Shown piece by piece: positions 62,174-64,000 of a stretch of 64,000 nt of DNA. The translations under genes and the position numbers were made by a program. Within the stretch, counting starts at the first letter, position 1. Each line of letters begins with the position of its first letter. The notes beneath the pieces are model-generated. The model saw only the letters and a program-made list of their open reading frames with translations, was not told where the DNA came from and made no database searches. The stretch spans positions 1 to 64,000 of the forward strand of contig JAPOPM010000188.1 in the NCBI GenBank assembly GCA_026712905.1. The letters run 5' to 3'. This DNA comes from Deltaproteobacteria bacterium (GTDB lineage: Bacteria; Desulfobacterota; Binatia; UBA9968; JAJDTQ01).

Positions 62174-63262
62174 ATGTCCAGCCAGGAGAGTCTTCCGGTT
62201 ATCGATGCGGACGCCCACGTGATCGAGACGGAACACACGTGGGACTATCTGGAGCCGTCGGAGGAAAAGTACCGCCCAACGCTATTCTCCTCGCCGCAGG
62301 AGCCCACGCTCCAGTACTGGGTCATCGACGAGAAGATCCGCGGGTTCCGTTTCCCCACTTACAGCGAGCAGCAACTGCGGGACCTGTCGGACCAGTTCGG
62401 GCGGAACGTGGAGTCACCCCAGGCCGCGCGCGAGCTGGACGACGTGCAGCTTCGGGTCGACCACATGGAGAAGCTCGGGGTCGACGTCCAGGTGCTGCAC
62501 AACACCTTCTGGATCGAACAGATCACCACCAAGCCGGACGTGGAAGTCGCGCTGTGCCGGAGCTGGAACCGCTGGCTCGGCGACATCTACCGGCAGAGCA
62601 AGGGCCGGCTGCGCTGGTCCTGCGTGGTGCCGGTGCTGGCCCTGGACGAAGCGGTAGCACAGATCAAGCAGGCCAAGGAAGACGGCGCCGTGGCGGTGTG
62701 CATGAGGCCGCTGGAGGGAGATCGGGACATGTGCGACCCGTACTTCTACCCCGTCTACCAGGTGGCCAGCGACCTGGACATACCCATCGCCGTACACATC
62801 GCCAACGGCAATCCCGGCAACTGCGACACCTACCGTCCGACCACGGCCGGGCGCTTCGCCATGTTCCGGGCACCCACGGTCACGTCGTGCCTGGGCCTCG
62901 TCATGAGCGAGATTCCCCAGTTGTTTCCGAAACTTCGGTGGGGCTTCATCGAAGCCTCCTCCCAGTGGGTCCCGTGGATCTACCTGGAGAGCGAGAACCG
63001 TTACCAGGCCGCCCAGCGCGAGTTCCCGAAGGACCTCTTCGCAGAGTACGGCATCTACGTCACCTGCCAGACCAACGACGACATCCCCTACGTCCTCAAG
63101 TACTCGGGCGAAGGCAACCTCGTCATCGGCACCGACTACGGCCATACCGACCCGTCCAGCGAGATGGACGCCATCCTCGACCTGAAGAAGATGGACGACA
63201 TCAGCCAGGAGCGGAAGGACAACATCCTGTATCACAATCCCAAGGCCCTATACGGGCTCTAG
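62174..63262 (+). CDS. Amidohydrolase-2 family metal-dependent hydrolase/decarboxylase
   Basis: 362 residues. LPVIDADAHVIETEHTWDYL with the DxH motif, then DDVQLRVDHMEKLGVDVQVL, PIAVHIANGNPG, FIEASSQWVPW and the metal aspartate in VIGTDYGHTDPSSEMDA. Resembles the protein at 56717 along its length. A TTGACA box at 62058-62063 with AACTTT 18 bases later may be its promoter, but the -10 is poor. Confidence 0.88.
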   Translation: MSSQESLPVIDADAHVIETEHTWDYLEPSEEKYRPTLFSSPQEPTLQYWVIDEKIRGFRFPTYSEQQLRDLSDQFGRNVESPQAARELDDVQLRVDHMEKLGVDVQVLHNTFWIEQITTKPDVEVALCRSWNRWLGDIYRQSKGRLRWSCVVPVLALDEAVAQIKQAKEDGAVAVCMRPLEGDRDMCDPYFYPVYQVASDLDIPIAVHIANGNPGNCDTYRPTTAGRFAMFRAPTVTSCLGLVMSEIPQLFPKLRWGFIEASSQWVPWIYLESENRYQAAQREFPKDLFAEYGIYVTCQTNDDIPYVLKYSGEGNLVIGTDYGHTDPSSEMDAILDLKKMDDISQERKDNILYHNPKALYGL

Positions 63263-63301
63263 GAACTCGTGTGGTGTCTGGTTCATTCGCATAGTAAACG
63301 C

Positions 63302-64000
63302 ATGGCCACTCGACGGCGATACAACGCGGCTGTACAACGGGTGAAGGGCATGCTCGAGTTGGCCTCGGGGCTTTACGAGACCTCCCTCTCGCACCAGACC
63401 CGCCGGGCGGCGGAAGGCGTCCTCCAGACCGACGCCCGGCTCGGCTACTATCTCCAGTTGTCGCTGCTGCCGCGGGGCAACCAGGACGACTGCGTCGCGC
63501 TTTCGTTCGCCGCCGACAGCTTCCGCGAGCTCAAGATGCTCGCCGACGGCAAGATCTCCATGGCGTGGATCAACCCGTCGGCGTCGGTCACCTTGGCGTA
63601 CAAGGGCAAGGGGCCCCTCGAAGGGCGCATGCCGCTGCGCACCATCGCGGTGTTCCCGTCCTGGGACGCCATGGGCTTCGCCGTGCACGAGTCCACGGGC
63701 ATCACCTCGCTGAAACAGATCGTCAGGGAACGCATCCCGCTGCGCCTCTCCACCGGCCCCACCGGCAAGCGCAGCCTGGTGGACACGCCGGTGGCGTACA
63801 CCGTGGCGTCGGTGCTCCAGGCCGCGGGCATGAGCATCGCCGACATCCGCAAGTGGGGCGGCAGGATCCAGTCGGTGACGCGTCCGAGCCACCCGGACCG
63901 GCGCGCCGCCATCGAGAACGGCAAGGTCAACGCCGTCTTCGACGAAGGCATCAAGAGCTGGGGGCAGACCGCCGTGGACAACGGCTTCCGTTACCTCTCC
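63302..64000 (+). CDS. TAXI-family TRAP-type solute-binding protein (3' end off window)
   Basis: The visible 233 codons start MATRRRYNAAVQRVKGMLEL and continue LLPRGNQDDCVALSFAADSF, KISMAWINPSASVTLAYKGK, LRTIAVFPSWDAMGFAVHES and RLSTGPTGKRSLVDTPVAYT. This matches TAXI-type TRAP substrate-binding proteins in the domain core. No clear signal peptide is seen at the start, as for the NMT1-like protein at 36785. Ligand unknown. It lies 39 bp after the amidohydrolase gene. Confidence 0.75.
   Translation, partial: MATRRRYNAAVQRVKGMLELASGLYETSLSHQTRRAAEGVLQTDARLGYYLQLSLLPRGNQDDCVALSFAADSFRELKMLADGKISMAWINPSASVTLAYKGKGPLEGRMPLRTIAVFPSWDAMGFAVHESTGITSLKQIVRERIPLRLSTGPTGKRSLVDTPVAYTVASVLQAAGMSIADIRKWGGRIQSVTRPSHPDRRAAIENGKVNAVFDEGIKSWGQTAVDNGFRYLS

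Overview
High-GC, gene-dense chromosomal DNA from a Gram-negative (diderm) bacterium. TamA/TamB outer-membrane genes, surface lipoproteins and an inverse-autotransporter-like barrel show an outer membrane. The load of amidohydrolase-2 proteins, molybdenum hydroxylases, NMT1-type binding proteins, hydantoinase A/B and LLM oxidoreductases resembles uncultivated soil or marine proteobacterial or Tectomicrobia/Desulfobacterota-like lineages; that placement is an inference. The window starts inside a substrate-binding protein gene and ends inside a TAXI-type binding protein gene.

Layout. 1-2.2 kb: NMT1-type ABC importer (minus). 2.4-2.6 kb: short glutaredoxin-like gene with an in-frame UGA where the redox cysteine belongs. 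2.7-7.1 kb: tamA-tamB. 7.2 kb: MITE-like inverted-repeat element. 7.4-10.4 kb: Dabb-isochorismatase fusion, CmcJ/NvfI-type protein, PotD-like binding protein. 10.5-14.5 kb: two tandem paralogous TPP enzymes plus a small hypothetical. 14.7-15.3 kb: hicAB with a perfect palindrome before hicA. 15.4-17.1 kb: DUF4399 protein, DMT transporter, YgiT-type zinc finger. 17.1-23.5 kb: gltB-gltD. 23.8-26.9 kb: orphan molybdenum hydroxylase, YbaK deacylase, small basic protein. 27-29 kb: RRM protein with a long leader and DEAD-box helicase. 29.2-33 kb: CoxS-CoxM-CoxL-type hydroxylase. 33-44 kb: catabolic genes (2-hydroxyacid dehydrogenase, amidohydrolase, bicupin, NMT1-like protein, amidase, dienelactone hydrolase, HyuB/HyuA).

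44.1-50.7 kb is an accessory island: an IS21-like end, an inverse-autotransporter-like barrel, a CARDB/Big repeat lipoprotein, an IS3 transposase remnant, higBA, a frameshifted restriction-enzyme fragment and a HicB remnant. It is followed by an exported phytochelatin synthase, a secreted hypothetical, two MFS transporters and a TbpB-like lipoprotein (50.7-55.7 kb), LLM oxidoreductase and amidohydrolase (55.7-57.8 kb), a two-domain rhodanese with an in-frame UGA at its catalytic cysteine (58.0-58.8 kb), a closely coupled DMT transporter, a rhomboid protease, a CoA-binding protein, an SDR and a third amidohydrolase.

The most notable result is two independent genes in which UGA sits exactly at the catalytic thiol position, each followed by conserved coding sequence and a hairpin close behind the UGA. 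Together they suggest the organism inserts selenocysteine, giving a Sec-glutaredoxin-like protein and a Sec-rhodanese. Automatic gene calling would miss the first and truncate the second. Dispersed REP-like hairpins and a shared 34-bp module next to two of them form a second layer of structure.
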